This document shows, one piece after another, positions 8,108-17,339 of a DNA stretch of 64,000 nt. The stretch's first letter is position 1. The number at the start of each line of letters is the position of its first letter. Source of the stretch: Sphingomonas folli (GTDB lineage Bacteria > Pseudomonadota > Alphaproteobacteria > Sphingomonadales > Sphingomonadaceae); assembly GCF_019429525.1 (NCBI RefSeq), contig NZ_JAHXZL010000008.1:62001-126000 (forward strand), written 5' to 3'. The notes beneath the pieces were generated by a model. It saw only the letters and a program-made list of their open reading frames with translations. It had not been told where the DNA came from and did no database searches. A program made the translations under genes and the position numbers.

Positions 8108-10435
8108 ATGCCCTCATTCGCCAGCGCCCTCGAGACCACGCTGCACAAGGCGCTCGAGGCCGCTTCCTCGCGTCGCCACGAATATGCCACGCTGGAGCAT
8201 CTGCTGCTCGCGCTGATCGACGACGAGCACGCCAGCCAGGTGATGTCCGCCTGCGGCGTCGATCTCGGCGAGCTGAAGACGACGGTCGCGCATTATCTCG
8301 ACACCGAGCTCGGCGCGCTGCGCGTCGACGCGGCCACCGATCCCTCGCCCACCTCGGGCTTCCAGCGCGTCGTCCAGCGCGCGATCCTGCACGTCCAGTC
8401 GTCGGGCCGCGACGAGGTGACCGGTGCCAACGTGCTGGTCGCGCTCTTCTCCGAGCGCGAGAGCTACGCGGTCTATTTCCTCCAGCAGCAGGACATGAGC
8501 CGGCTCGACGCGGTCAGCTTCATCAGCCACGGCGTCGGCAAGGGCGCCGCCACCCCCGAGGCCACCAGCGTCAAGGGCGCGGCCGAGGAGGAGAAGAAGG
8601 AGAAGGCGGACACGTCGGGCAAGAAGGGCGAGAGCGCGCTGAAGCAGTTCACCGTCGACCTCAACGAGAAGGCGAAGGTCGGCAAGGTCGACCCGCTGAT
8701 CGGCCGCATGGCCGAGGTGGACCGCACGGTGCAGATCCTCTGCCGCCGTTCCAAGAACAACCCGCTCTACGTCGGCGATCCCGGCGTGGGCAAGACCGCG
8801 ATCGCCGAGGGGCTGGCGCGCAAGATCGTCGAGGGCGACGTGCCCGAGGTGCTCAAGCCCGCCGTGATCTACTCGCTCGACATGGGCGCGCTGCTCGCCG
8901 GCACGCGCTATCGCGGCGACTTCGAGGAGCGGCTCAAGGCCGTGGTCAACGAGCTGGAGAAGATGCCGCACGCGGTGCTCTTCATCGACGAGATCCACAC
9001 CGTGATCGGCGCCGGCGCGACCAGCGGCGGGGCGATGGACGCGTCCAACCTGCTCAAGCCCGCGCTGTCGGGCGGCACGATCCGCTGCATCGGCTCGACC
9101 ACCTACAAGGAGTTCCGCAACCACTTCGAGAAGGACCGCGCGCTGCTGCGGCGCTTCCAGAAGATCGACGTCAACGAGCCCTCGATCGAGGACACGATCA
9201 AGATCCTCGCCGGGCTGCGCTCGGCGTTCGAGGACCATCACTCGGTGAAGTACACGCCCGACGCGATCAAGTCGGCGGTGGAGCTCAGCGCGCGCTACAT
9301 CAACGATCGCAAGCTGCCCGACAAGGCGATCGACGTGATCGACGAGGTCGGCGCGATGCAGATGCTGGTGCCGCCGTCGAAGCGCAAGAAGACGATCACC
9401 ACCAAGGAGATCGAGCAGGTCATCGCGACCATGGCGCGGATCCCGCCGAAGAGCGTGTCGACCGACGACAAGAAGCAGCTCGAGACGCTCGAGACCGACC
9501 TGAAGCGCGTGGTGTTCGGCCAGAACGCCGCGATCGAGAAACTGTCCTCGGCGATCAAGCTGGCGCGCGCCGGGCTGCGCGAGCCGGAGAAGCCGATCGG
9601 CAACTATCTCTTCACCGGCCCGACCGGCGTCGGCAAGACCGAGGTCGCCAAGCAGCTCTCGACGATCCTGGGCATCCCGCTCCAGCGCTTCGACATGAGC
9701 GAGTATATGGAGCGCCACTCGGTCAGCCGGCTGATCGGCGCGCCTCCCGGCTATGTCGGCTTCGACCAGGGCGGCCTCCTGACCGACGCGGTCGACCAGA
9801 ACCCGCACTGCGTGCTGCTGCTCGACGAGATCGAGAAGGCGCACCCCGATCTGTTCAACATCCTGCTGCAGGTGATGGACAATGGGCGGCTCACCGACCA
9901 GCACGGCAAGACCGTCGACTTCCGCAACGTCATCCTGATCATGACGACCAACGCGGGCGCCGCGGACATGGCGCGCGAGACGGTCGGCTTCGGCAATCTC
10001 ACCCGCGAGGGCGAGGACGAGCAGGCGGTGCAGAAGATGTTCACGCCCGAGTTCCGCAATCGGCTCGATGCGATCGTGCCGTTCGGTTACCTGCCGCCCG
10101 AGGTGGTGGCGCGCGTGGTGGACAAGTTCATCCTCCAGCTCGAGCTCCAGCTGGCCGACCGCGACGTCCACATCAAGCTCGACGACGAGGCCAAGAAGTG
10201 GCTCACCGACAAGGGCTATGACAGGCTCTACGGCGCTCGCCCGATGGGCCGGCTGATCCAGGAGAAGATCAAGCAGCCGCTCGCCGAGGAGCTGCTGTTC
10301 GGCAAGCTGGTCCACGGCGGCGAGGTGACGGTGAAGTTGAAGGAGGGCGCGCTCTCCTTCGCGATCGAGCCCGCCGCGCCGAAGAAGCCGGGCAAGAAGA
10401 AGGGCGGCAAGGCCGCGCCGGTCGAGGCGGGGTGA
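8108..10435 (+). CDS. clpA: ATP-dependent Clp protease ATP-binding subunit ClpA
   Basis: The 775-residue protein has the full class-1 Clp layout: N-domain (1-145) with paired Clp repeats, D1 with Walker A GDPGVGKT at 223-230 and LFIDEIH near 291-297, and D2 with Walker A GPTGVGKT at 504-511 and [10 protein letters not shown]. There is no long ClpB-type middle domain between D1 and D2, which makes it ClpA. After the D2 sensor region comes ETVGFGN; the VGF is at the place of the IGL/IGF tripeptide that docks on ClpP. It unfolds substrates for ClpP in the cytosol. A charged, Lys/Glu-rich insert (about 155-178) separates the N-domain and D1. AGGAG sits seven bases before the ATG. clpS is not adjacent. 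Confidence 0.97.
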   Translation: MPSFASALETTLHKALEAASSRRHEYATLEHLLLALIDDEHASQVMSACGVDLGELKTTVAHYLDTELGALRVDAATDPSPTSGFQRVVQRAILHVQSSGRDEVTGANVLVALFSERESYAVYFLQQQDMSRLDAVSFISHGVGKGAATPEATSVKGAAEEEKKEKADTSGKKGESALKQFTVDLNEKAKVGKVDPLIGRMAEVDRTVQILCRRSKNNPLYVGDPGVGKTAIAEGLARKIVEGDVPEVLKPAVIYSLDMGALLAGTRYRGDFEERLKAVVNELEKMPHAVLFIDEIHTVIGAGATSGGAMDASNLLKPALSGGTIRCIGSTTYKEFRNHFEKDRALLRRFQKIDVNEPSIEDTIKILAGLRSAFEDHHSVKYTPDAIKSAVELSARYINDRKLPDKAIDVIDEVGAMQMLVPPSKRKKTITTKEIEQVIATMARIPPKSVSTDDKKQLETLETDLKRVVFGQNAAIEKLSSAIKLARAGLREPEKPIGNYLFTGPTGVGKTEVAKQLSTILGIPLQRFDMSEYMERHSVSRLIGAPPGYVGFDQGGLLTDAVDQNPHCVLLLDEIEKAHPDLFNILLQVMDNGRLTDQHGKTVDFRNVILIMTTNAGAADMARETVGFGNLTREGEDEQAVQKMFTPEFRNRLDAIVPFGYLPPEVVARVVDKFILQLELQLADRDVHIKLDDEAKKWLTDKGYDRLYGARPMGRLIQEKIKQPLAEELLFGKLVHGGEVTVKLKEGALSFAIEPAAPKKPGKKKGGKAAPVEAG

Positions 10436-10517
10436 GGGCTGGGGGCGCGCCCGCCTCTCCCCGACCTTTGGAAGCGCCGCGCGGCGCGTGCGGGAGGCAC
10501 AAGGGATGGTGAGCGAC

Positions 10518-10543
10518 GGCCGCGGCGTGATCATGCCGCGGCC
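10518..10543 (+). terminator. GC-rich palindromic stem between clpA and the DUF445 gene
   Basis: GGCCGCGGC (10518-10526) pairs perfectly with GCCGCGGCC (10535-10543), and the 8-base centre is itself nearly palindromic (TGATCA). It lies 82 bases after the clpA stop. No run of T follows on either strand, so intrinsic termination is only likely, not certain. Confidence 0.45.
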
Positions 10544-10596
10544 CGCCGACCGCCTCACCCCTTGAACATTCGCGCCGGTCGCGGATTGTCAGGGTG

Positions 10597-11850
10597 ATGC
10601 CAGCACTCGCCCGTTCCACCGCGCCGCCGCCCGCCCTGATACGGATGCGGCTGGTCGCGACCGGGCTGCTGGTACTGATGGCGGGCGTGTTCCTCGCGTC
10701 GCGCGCGCTGGAGCCGCACCATACTGCCTGGGGCTTCGTCCGCGCCTTCGCCGAGGCGGCGATGGTCGGCGGACTGGCCGATTGGTTCGCGGTGACCGCC
10801 TTGTTCCGCCACCCGCTCGCGCTGCCGATCCCGCACACCGCGATCATCCCGCGCAACAAGGACCGGATCGGCGACCAGCTCGCGCAGTTCCTCCGCGAAT
10901 ATTTCCTCGTGCCCGCGGTGGTGGCGCGGCGCATGGGGCGGGTCGACGTCGCCGGCGCGGCGGGGCGCTGGCTCGCCGATCCCCCCGCCGCCGGCAGCCG
11001 GCTGACCCGCGGCATCTCGCGGCTGTCGATCGAGGTGCTCCAGTCGCTCGACCAGGAGCGGCTCGGCGGGATGGTGCGCGCGATGCTGGTGGCGCGCGTG
11101 CGCGACGCGAGATTGGCGCCGGTGCTCGGCCGCGCGCTCGCCGCCACGCTGGCGGAAGGGCGCCATCTGCCGGTGATCGACGGCCTCATCCACTGGGCGC
11201 GCGACGCGCTGGCGAGCAACGAGCATCTCGTCCGCGCGATGGTGCACGACCGCGCGGGCTCGATCCTGCGCTGGACCGGGCTCGACGAGACGCTCGCCAA
11301 CAAGATCATCGACGGGCTCGACAAGATGGTCGCGGAGATGGCGGAGAACCGCGATCATCCGTTGCGCGCGAAGGCCGAGGGAGGGCTGGCGCAGCTCGCC
11401 GAGCGGCTCCAGCACGACCCCGTGATGCACGCGCGCGTCGAGACGCTCAAGCTCGAGCTGCTCGAGAACCCGGCGATGCAGGACTGGATCAACGGCCTGT
11501 GGGAGCAGGCGCGTGCGGCGATGCTGCGCGCCGCGCGCGACCCAGAGGCGATCCTGCGCGGCGGACTGGGTGACGCGCTGCGCCAGCTCGGCGCGACGCT
11601 GCGCGACGAGCCGCGACTGGGGCGGACGATCAACCGCTTCGTGCGTCGCGCCGCGGTCGGGGCGGCGGCGGACTATGGCGACTCGATCGTGCGGCTGGTG
11701 TCGGAGACGGTGCGCGGCTGGGACACGCAGACGATCACGCTGCGGCTGGAACATGCGGTGGGCAAGGACCTGCAGTTCATCCGCGTGAACGGGACGCTGG
11801 TCGGCGGACTGGTGGGCGTGCTGATCCACGCGGTCGACGTGTCGCTGTGA
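10597..11850 (+). CDS. DUF445 family membrane-anchored protein (YjiN-like)
   Basis: The product is 417 residues from ATG 10597 (a GTG three bases earlier is also possible). One membrane helix near residues 18-36 is followed by GGLADWFAVTALFRHPL and PHTAIIPRNKDRIGDQLAQFL, the signature segments of DUF445. A long helical region follows, and a hydrophobic C-terminus (GGLVGVLIHAV) closes it. Members such as E. coli YjiN are inner-membrane proteins of unknown function. It is separated from clpA by a palindrome and from the Mla operon by 228 bases. Confidence 0.8.
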   Translation: MPALARSTAPPPALIRMRLVATGLLVLMAGVFLASRALEPHHTAWGFVRAFAEAAMVGGLADWFAVTALFRHPLALPIPHTAIIPRNKDRIGDQLAQFLREYFLVPAVVARRMGRVDVAGAAGRWLADPPAAGSRLTRGISRLSIEVLQSLDQERLGGMVRAMLVARVRDARLAPVLGRALAATLAEGRHLPVIDGLIHWARDALASNEHLVRAMVHDRAGSILRWTGLDETLANKIIDGLDKMVAEMAENRDHPLRAKAEGGLAQLAERLQHDPVMHARVETLKLELLENPAMQDWINGLWEQARAAMLRAARDPEAILRGGLGDALRQLGATLRDEPRLGRTINRFVRRAAVGAAADYGDSIVRLVSETVRGWDTQTITLRLEHAVGKDLQFIRVNGTLVGGLVGVLIHAVDVSL

Positions 11851-12078
11851 GTGGGGAAGGGCCGCGACGCCGCTCCCCTCTCCATCTCCCCGAGCGGACC
11901 TCGGGTCCAGCTGGGAAGACCGTCGTGAGGGTCACTGGCCTAACCCGACCGGGCGACGGCGTTCGCGGGGGCGGTGACGGCGTGCGTGCGCCCCGCCTTC
12001 ACGAAGGGATACGCGCGCGGAACGAACCGCGCCTCGGAGCGCTTGTGGCGAGATGAGCTTTGCCGCATGGGATAACAG

Positions 12079-13188
12079 ATGACCGCGGCAGCTGATTTCA
12101 GCGAGGAGAGAGACGGCCAGGCGCCCGTGCTGCGCTTCACCGGCGACCTGTCGCTGGCGCGCCTCGGCGATCTGCCCGACCGGCTCGGCGCGGTGCAGGG
12201 TGAGGTCGCCACCGTGGACCTCTCCGACGTCGACCGGATCGACACGATCGGCGCCTGGGTGATCCACCGCTTCGCTCGCCAGCACGACGCGCGGATCGAG
12301 GGGCTCGACGAGGACGCGCGCCATCTGTTCGAGCAGGTCGAGGCGGCCGACCAGCCGGTGCAGATGCGCCCACAGTCGGGCTCGTCCTTCCGCCGCGTGC
12401 TCGGCGAGATCGGCGAGGCGACCAGCAACGCGGCGCGCACTTCGCTCGGGCTCCTCGGCTTCATGGGCGCGACGCTGATCGCCTTCGGCGGCGTGCTGCG
12501 ACACCCCAGCCGGTTCCGCTTCAACGCGACGGTGCAGCGCTTCGAGGTGGTCGGCGTCTCGGCGCTCGGCATCATCGGCCTGATGAGCTTCCTCATCGGC
12601 ATCGTCATCGCGCAGCAGGGCGCGGTGCAGCTGCGCCAGTTCGGCGCGGAGGCGTTCACGATCAACCTCGTCGGCCGCATCACGTTGCGCGAGCTGGGCG
12701 TGCTGATGACCGCGATCATGGTTGCGGGCCGATCGGGCTCGGCGTTCGCGGCGCAGCTCGGCACGATGCAGCTGACCGAGGAGATCGACGCGATGCGCAC
12801 GATCGGTGTCTCGCCGATGGAGGCGCTGGTGCTGCCGCGCACGATCGCCGCGATCGTGCTGATGCCGCTGCTGGGCTTCTACGCCTCGGTGATCGCGATC
12901 ATCGGCGGCGGGCTGCTGTGCTGGTTCGCGCTCGATATCCCGCCGGTGGCGTACGTGGCGCGGATCCGCGAGGTGGTGCCGATCACCGACCTGTTCGTCG
13001 GCCTGATCAAGGCGCCGGTGTTCGGCGCGATCATCGGCATCGCGGGCTGTTTCCAGGGGATGCAGGTGAAGGGCGACGCCGAGCAGGTCGGGCTCAAGAC
13101 GACCTCGGCGGTGGTGCAGGCGATCTTCATGGTGATCGTGGTCGACGCCTTCTTCGCGGTCTTCTTCGAGCAGATCGGCTGGATCTGA
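12079..13188 (+). CDS. mlaE: MlaE-type phospholipid ABC permease with N-terminal STAS domain
   Basis: The 369-residue protein fuses a STAS domain (about 1-100, with TVDLSDVDRIDTIGAWVIHR), which in E. coli is the separate protein MlaB, to a five-helix MlaE permease (about 120-369) carrying GRITLRELGVLMTAIMVAGR and the coupling segment EEIDAMRTIGVSP. The fused form is normal in alphaproteobacteria. It is the inner-membrane channel for phospholipid traffic between the membranes. The stop overlaps the start of the ATPase gene (TGATG), so the four genes 12079-15681 form one tightly coupled operon. Confidence 0.93.
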   Translation: MTAAADFSEERDGQAPVLRFTGDLSLARLGDLPDRLGAVQGEVATVDLSDVDRIDTIGAWVIHRFARQHDARIEGLDEDARHLFEQVEAADQPVQMRPQSGSSFRRVLGEIGEATSNAARTSLGLLGFMGATLIAFGGVLRHPSRFRFNATVQRFEVVGVSALGIIGLMSFLIGIVIAQQGAVQLRQFGAEAFTINLVGRITLRELGVLMTAIMVAGRSGSAFAAQLGTMQLTEEIDAMRTIGVSPMEALVLPRTIAAIVLMPLLGFYASVIAIIGGGLLCWFALDIPPVAYVARIREVVPITDLFVGLIKAPVFGAIIGIAGCFQGMQVKGDAEQVGLKTTSAVVQAIFMVIVVDAFFAVFFEQIGWI

Positions 13189-14117
13189 TGGCGCGACGCG
13201 ACACCCACCGGCGCGACGAGCCGATCATCCGGGTCAAGGGGCTGCGCAACAGCTTCGGCGACGCGGTGATCCACGACGACCTCGACCTGGAGGTGCGGCG
13301 CGGCGAGATCCTCGGCGTGGTCGGCGGCTCGGGGACGGGCAAGTCGGTGCTGATGCGCTCGATCATCGGGCTGCAGTCCCCCGACCGCGGCGAGGTCGAG
13401 GTGTTCGGCGAGCCGACGCTCGGTCGCTCCGAGCACGAGACGGTGGAGATTCGCAAGCGCTGGGGGGTGCTGTTCCAGGGCGGCGCGCTGTTCTCGACGC
13501 TGACCGTGGCGGAGAACGTGCAGGTGCCGCTGCGCGAGTTCTACCCGGGGCTGAACCTCGCGCTGCTCGACGAGATCGCCTCGTACAAGGTGGTGATGAC
13601 CGGCCTGCCCGCCGATGCCGGGCCGAAATTCCCGGCGGAGCTGTCGGGCGGCATGAAGAAGCGCGCGGGCCTCGCGCGCGCGCTCGCGCTCGATCCCGAG
13701 CTGTTGTTCCTCGACGAGCCCACCGCCGGTCTCGACCCGATCGGCGCCGCCGCCTTCGACGAGCTGACGCGCGCGCTGCAGAAGACGCTGGGGCTCACCG
13801 TCTTCCTGATCACGCACGACCTCGACACGCTCTACGCGATCTGCGACCGCGTCGCGGTGCTGGCGGACAAGAAGGTGATCGCGGTCGGCACGATCGACGA
13901 GCTTCTTGCGCTCGATCACCCGTGGATCCAGGAATATTTCAACGGGCCGCGCGGGCGCGCCGCGGTCGCCTCCCAGAGCGCGGCGGCGGAGCGGGTCGAC
14001 GCCGCCGACGCCGACGCGCGCGCGCACCCGACCGACGTGAGCGAGCGGGTCACCGGGCAGCACAGCCAGGGCGGCCTCGCCGACAACAGGGCCCGCGGGG
14101 CCGCAGGGGCAGAGTGA
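13188..14117 (+). CDS. mlaF: MlaF-type phospholipid ABC transporter ATPase
   Basis: The protein is 309 residues from ATG 13188, which overlaps the permease stop by one base. It carries Walker A GGSGTGKS (46-53), the signature LSGGMKKR (152-158), Walker B LLFLDEP (172-178), and the H-loop in ITHD. The signature form with MKKR is typical of MlaF/Mkl ATPases. A tail of about 45 charged and Ala-rich residues follows the usual end of the domain and may be disordered. It powers lipid transport by the MlaFEDB complex at the inner membrane. Confidence 0.93.
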   Translation: MARRDTHRRDEPIIRVKGLRNSFGDAVIHDDLDLEVRRGEILGVVGGSGTGKSVLMRSIIGLQSPDRGEVEVFGEPTLGRSEHETVEIRKRWGVLFQGGALFSTLTVAENVQVPLREFYPGLNLALLDEIASYKVVMTGLPADAGPKFPAELSGGMKKRAGLARALALDPELLFLDEPTAGLDPIGAAAFDELTRALQKTLGLTVFLITHDLDTLYAICDRVAVLADKKVIAVGTIDELLALDHPWIQEYFNGPRGRAAVASQSAAAERVDAADADARAHPTDVSERVTGQHSQGGLADNRARGAAGAE

Positions 14118-15079
14118 TGGAAACGCGATCGAACCACGTCCTCGTCGGCGCCGTCGTGCTGATCCTGCTGGCGATGGTCGCCATCTTCACGGTGTGGATC
14201 GCGCGCATCGGCGGCACCGAGGAGCGCGAGTATGACATCTTCTTCCGCCAGGCGGTCGACGGGCTCGCCAAGGGCTCGTCGGTCACCTTCTCGGGCGTGC
14301 CCTCGGGCCAGGTGAAGTCGATCTCGCTGTGGCAGCCCGACCCGCAGTTCGTCCGCGTCCGCATCAGCGTCAACGGCGACACGCCGATCCTGCGCGGCAC
14401 CACCGCGACGATCCAGGGAAGCTTCACCGGCACCAGCACGGTCAGCCTCGACGGCGCGGTCAAGGGCGCGCCGCCGATCACCTGTCCGGAGAATGACGCG
14501 GGCAACGTCTGCCCGCTCGGCAAGCCGGTGATCCCGACCAAGACCGGCGGCATCGGCGCGATCCTCAACTCCGCGCCGCAGCTGCTCGAGCGGCTGTCCA
14601 CGCTGACAGAGCGGCTGACCGGCATGCTGAGCGACCGCAACCAGGCCTCGATCGCGGGCATCCTGGACAACACCAACCGGCTGACCGACGCGCTCGCCGA
14701 CCGCGGCCCCGAGATCGCCGCGACGCTGGCACAGACCCGGGTCGCGATCGCGCAGGCGGGCAACGCCGCCGAGCAGATCGGCCAGCTCGCGAAGACCACC
14801 AACGGCGTGCTCGCCAACGACGTGCAGCCGGCGATGGCGAACCTCAACAAGGCGATCACCTCGGCGCAGGCGAGCGCGGACACGCTCAACTCCGCGATCG
14901 GCGACGCGCGGCCGGGGCTGACCACCTTCAGCAAGCAGACGATCCCGCAGATCAACCAGCTGGTGCGCGACCTGCGCGTCACCACCGCGTCGCTGTCGGC
15001 GATCTCCGAACGGGTCGAGCAGGGCGGCGCCGGCTCCCTGATCGGCCAACAGAAGCTGCCGGACTACAAGGGGAAATGA
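14117..15079 (+). CDS. mlaD: MlaD-type MCE domain lipid-binding protein
   Basis: The 320-residue product has an N-terminal signal-anchor helix (about 8-29), one MCE domain with VDGLAKGSSVTFSGVPSGQVKSI (about 45-120), and a long helical C-terminal region (about 145-310) rich in Gln, Asn and Ala that likely forms a coiled coil. It is anchored in the inner membrane and forms the hexameric lipid-carrying ring of the complex. The helical tail is longer than in E. coli MlaD and resembles the needle-type MCE proteins. Start and stop overlap both neighbours by 1-4 bases. Confidence 0.92.
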   Translation: METRSNHVLVGAVVLILLAMVAIFTVWIARIGGTEEREYDIFFRQAVDGLAKGSSVTFSGVPSGQVKSISLWQPDPQFVRVRISVNGDTPILRGTTATIQGSFTGTSTVSLDGAVKGAPPITCPENDAGNVCPLGKPVIPTKTGGIGAILNSAPQLLERLSTLTERLTGMLSDRNQASIAGILDNTNRLTDALADRGPEIAATLAQTRVAIAQAGNAAEQIGQLAKTTNGVLANDVQPAMANLNKAITSAQASADTLNSAIGDARPGLTTFSKQTIPQINQLVRDLRVTTASLSAISERVEQGGAGSLIGQQKLPDYKGK

Positions 15080-15681
15080 TCGTGCGATCCGTGGCCAACA
15101 CACTCCTCGTGGCGGCGGCGCCGGTGCTGCTGGCCGGCTGCGTGCGGTTCGGCGCCGAGCCGCCGCCCTCGCTGCTGACGATCGCGGCGCAGTCGCAGCC
15201 GCAGCCCGGCGCGGCGCAGAACTCCGCCACCGCGCGCTCGATCGTGGTGCAGGTGCCCGCGGTGCCGACCGCGATCGCGACGACGCGCGTGCCGGTGCAG
15301 GAGACCGACACGACGATCGCTTACGTCAAGGACGCGCAATGGGCCGAGCCGCCCGCGCGCCTCTTCGCGCGGCTGCTCGCCGACACGGTGACCGCGCGCG
15401 CGAACATGGTGGTGCTGTCGCCGGCGCAGTCGTTCAGCGACCCCAGCGCCAATCTGGCCGGCGAGCTGCGGTGGTTCGGCCTCGACGCGGCGCAGCGCCA
15501 GGCGGTGGTGGTCTACGACGCCGCGCTGACCCCGGCGGGCGCGACCAACGTCGAGAAGCGGCGCTTCGAGGCGCGCGTGCCGGTCGCGGCGATCGACGCC
15601 CCCTCGGCCGGCGCGGCGCTGAGCCAGGCGGCCAACCAGGTGGCACAGCAGGTCGCCGACTGGGTGGCGGGGCAGCGCTGA
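15076..15681 (+). CDS. ABC-type transport auxiliary lipoprotein (PqiC/DUF330-like)
   Basis: The protein has 201 residues and a type II signal peptide ending in LLAGC (Cys18 lipidated). The mature part contains IVVQVPAVPTAIATTRVPVQ and a strand pattern with YVKDAQWAEPPARLFARLL, typical of the ABC_trans_aux family partnered with MCE transporters. It overlaps mlaD by 4 bases (ATGA), with AAGGGGAA before the start. It is likely held in the outer membrane as the acceptor/donor partner of the Mla complex, a role played in other bacteria by MlaA or PqiC. Confidence 0.85.
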   Translation: MIVRSVANTLLVAAAPVLLAGCVRFGAEPPPSLLTIAAQSQPQPGAAQNSATARSIVVQVPAVPTAIATTRVPVQETDTTIAYVKDAQWAEPPARLFARLLADTVTARANMVVLSPAQSFSDPSANLAGELRWFGLDAAQRQAVVVYDAALTPAGATNVEKRRFEARVPVAAIDAPSAGAALSQAANQVAQQVADWVAGQR

Positions 15682-15754
15682 CTCGCGTGCTCGCGCGCGA
15701 CGCGGCTTGCGCGGCGGCGCGCGAGCCTCTAGGCGGGCGGGCTCCCGGGTATGC

Positions 15755-15845
15755 GGAGCGGTGGCCGAGTGGTCGAAGGCGCTCGCCTGGAAAGTGAGTA
15801 TACGCCAAAAGCGTATCGAGGGTTCGAATCCCTCCCGCTCCGCCA
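15755..15845 (+). tRNA. tRNA-Ser(GGA)
   Basis: A cloverleaf can be drawn: acceptor GGAGCGG (15755-15761) with CCGCTCC (15835-15841), discriminator G, encoded CCA (15843-15845); anticodon stem CTCGC/GTGAG around loop CTGGAAA with anticodon GGA (15789-15791); a long class-II variable arm (ATACGC/GCGTAT) typical of tRNA-Ser; T-loop TTCGAAT. It reads UCC and UCU codons. It marks the boundary between the core genes on its left and a patchy accessory region on its right. Confidence 0.97.
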
Positions 15846-16436
15846 CCCAGTCTGAGGCTTCCTCGACCTCTTCTATCCTCCTGCCCGAAAGGGCGCACTT
15901 CCGCGGGGTGACGGGCACTTCTCGGTAGCGCGGAGAGGGTTCGCCAGGGGCATAGCGTGGTGATTCGCGCCAACATTCTCCGAAGCGAGGCTGGCTGGTA
16001 CGGTTTCTCCCTCGGCTCGGGCGACCAGCTTTCAGTTCAGCCAATTCATCTAGTTTCGCTCACTCAGCCAGTTGGCGAGAGCCGCTCGCGTCGACGAATG
16101 TCGCAAATAACTGCGCTTTTCTGATGGTGCGAGCAGGTGCGTATGACTGCGACAGACGAGGCGTAACAGGCGGCTAATTACGTCGTATTCGGGCAAGAAC
16201 CGGCTTCAGTTAAAGGCCGTAGAGGCAGTCATTTTCCGGCTTGCGCCTGCGCCTAGTGGGGCACATAATGGCTCTATCGAGGTTGTCGGGCCGTTGCCGG
16301 CCAGCGCCACTCGGTAGACGATCCTAGCATCGTCACATCTCCCAAGGAAGGGGCCGTTTCGTTGCTTCGCGCGCGGAAGAGCATTCGCTCTCCCGCGTGA
16401 GGAGCGGGGTTCGAGTTCTGACGTGGGGGATTGGTG
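15846..16436. other. Gene-free stretch after tRNA-Ser
   Basis: About 590 bases with no convincing open frame. GC is lower and codon structure is absent compared with the left side. I looked for a direct repeat of the tRNA 3' end that would mark an integration site and saw none here. The last 15 bases before 16437 are G-rich and may be the ribosome site of the next frame. Confidence 0.4.
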
Positions 16437-17084
16437 ATGGGCGTGCAAGGGCGGATTGAGCAAGGCCAACTTAAGGGCAAGCTGCTGCTATCGTCGCGTG
16501 GGCGGCGCGAGCATTGCGCGGCGGCGCGCGACCAGGTCGCGACTGTTGGCGACGGTGCTGCGGCCAAGAACGCGACATCGTTCAAGCTGCGCTCCATCGA
16601 GCACATTAAGGTGGCCAAGCGGCGCGCGCGGAAGACTACGCCGGCGCAGCTGCGGCGCGTGACCCAGTCGGTTCGCCAGTACGGCATCGTCGCGCCCGTG
16701 CTGATCCATGCGGCAGGCACGGTCATCAACGGTCACATCGTCGTCGAGGCGGCGCGCGAGCTGGGCATCTCCATGATCCCGGTGGTGGAGGTGACGCATC
16801 TCGACGAAGCAGCGGTGCGCGGCTTGCGCATCGCGCTCAACCGTCTGGCGGAGACGGGTGAGTGGGAGCTGCTCGAGCTCGCGCTCGAGCTCAACGAGCT
16901 GGGCGCGCTCGACTTCGATCTGTCAGACACCGGTTTCACCATGCCCGAGCTGGACATCATCATGCTGGGCGACGGTAGCGGCACTAAGCGGCAGTCGCAC
17001 CAGGAGGCTTTGTCAAACCAAACGCACCGGCTTCGCGAGCGGCCGGGGCTTGTGCATCGTAGCGTCCTTCAGCTACTATCCTAA
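16437..17084 (+). pseudogene. Truncated ParB-domain protein, probable remnant of a ParB/DNA-methyltransferase gene
   Basis: The frame (215 residues from ATG 16437) has a ParB/Srx-like N-terminal domain (about residues 40-130) with LRRVTQSVRQYGIVAPVLI and GHIVVEAARELGI, followed by GLRIALNRLAETGEWE and FDLSDTGFTMPELD. That order matches ParB-domain DNA methylases carried by phages and integrated elements, which continue into an N4/N6 methyltransferase domain of more than 200 residues. Here the frame after about residue 180 turns into low-complexity sequence and stops, with no NPPY/SPPY catalytic motif. I therefore read it as a 3'-deleted remnant of a mobile element at the start of the accessory region. 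A short stand-alone ParB protein remains possible. Confidence 0.6.
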
Positions 17085-17212
17085 GGCTGTCAGCGCTGCG
17101 AACTCTCTCGAGCTGGTTTCGAGATCTCCTTCGTTCGCCCGGCCATCGAGCAAGCGGACGGGGTAGAAACTCGCCTATCTCGCGCTAGGTGCGGTTGCTT
17201 TGACAACACCAG

Positions 17213-17264
17213 CGTCCGATATCGGGCGGGCGGCAGGCAGCCCTGAGTGGCCGATATTGGGTCA
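17213..17264 (+). repeat. Dispersed intergenic repeat, copy A
   Basis: About 52 bases with the family pattern: a GGGCGGGCGGCAGG block followed by CCTGAGTGGCCGATATTGGG. Related copies are listed at 19977, 20643, 27521, 35047, 37054 and 46902. Confidence 0.55.
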
Positions 17265-17278
17265 GATTGGCTGTAGAG

Positions 17279-17338
17279 CGATGAGTTTCCGACATCAGCC
17301 AGTACCGCTCAAGTGACGGCTGATGTCGAGCCTCATCG
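17279..17338 (-). terminator. Inverted repeat downstream of the stress SDR gene
   Basis: GACATCAGCC (17291-17300) pairs perfectly with GGCTGATGTC (17318-17327), and the flanks CGATGAG/CTCATCG (17279-17285 and 17332-17338) pair as well. The element begins two bases beyond the stop codon at 17340 of the minus-strand SDR gene, in the right place for a terminator, although a T-run is lacking. Confidence 0.5.
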
Positions 17339-17339
17339 T

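Noticed and set aside
8114..10558. 814-codon minus-strand frame opposite clpA
   Set aside because: It is antisense to a complete and highly conserved clpA; Leu/Arg/Asp/His-rich composition is typical of a shadow frame.
16380..16430. Partial tRNA T-arm-like sequence (GGGGTTCGAGT) as an attachment site
   Set aside because: The flanking bases do not pair into a stem and do not match the 3' end of the tRNA-Ser gene at 15755.
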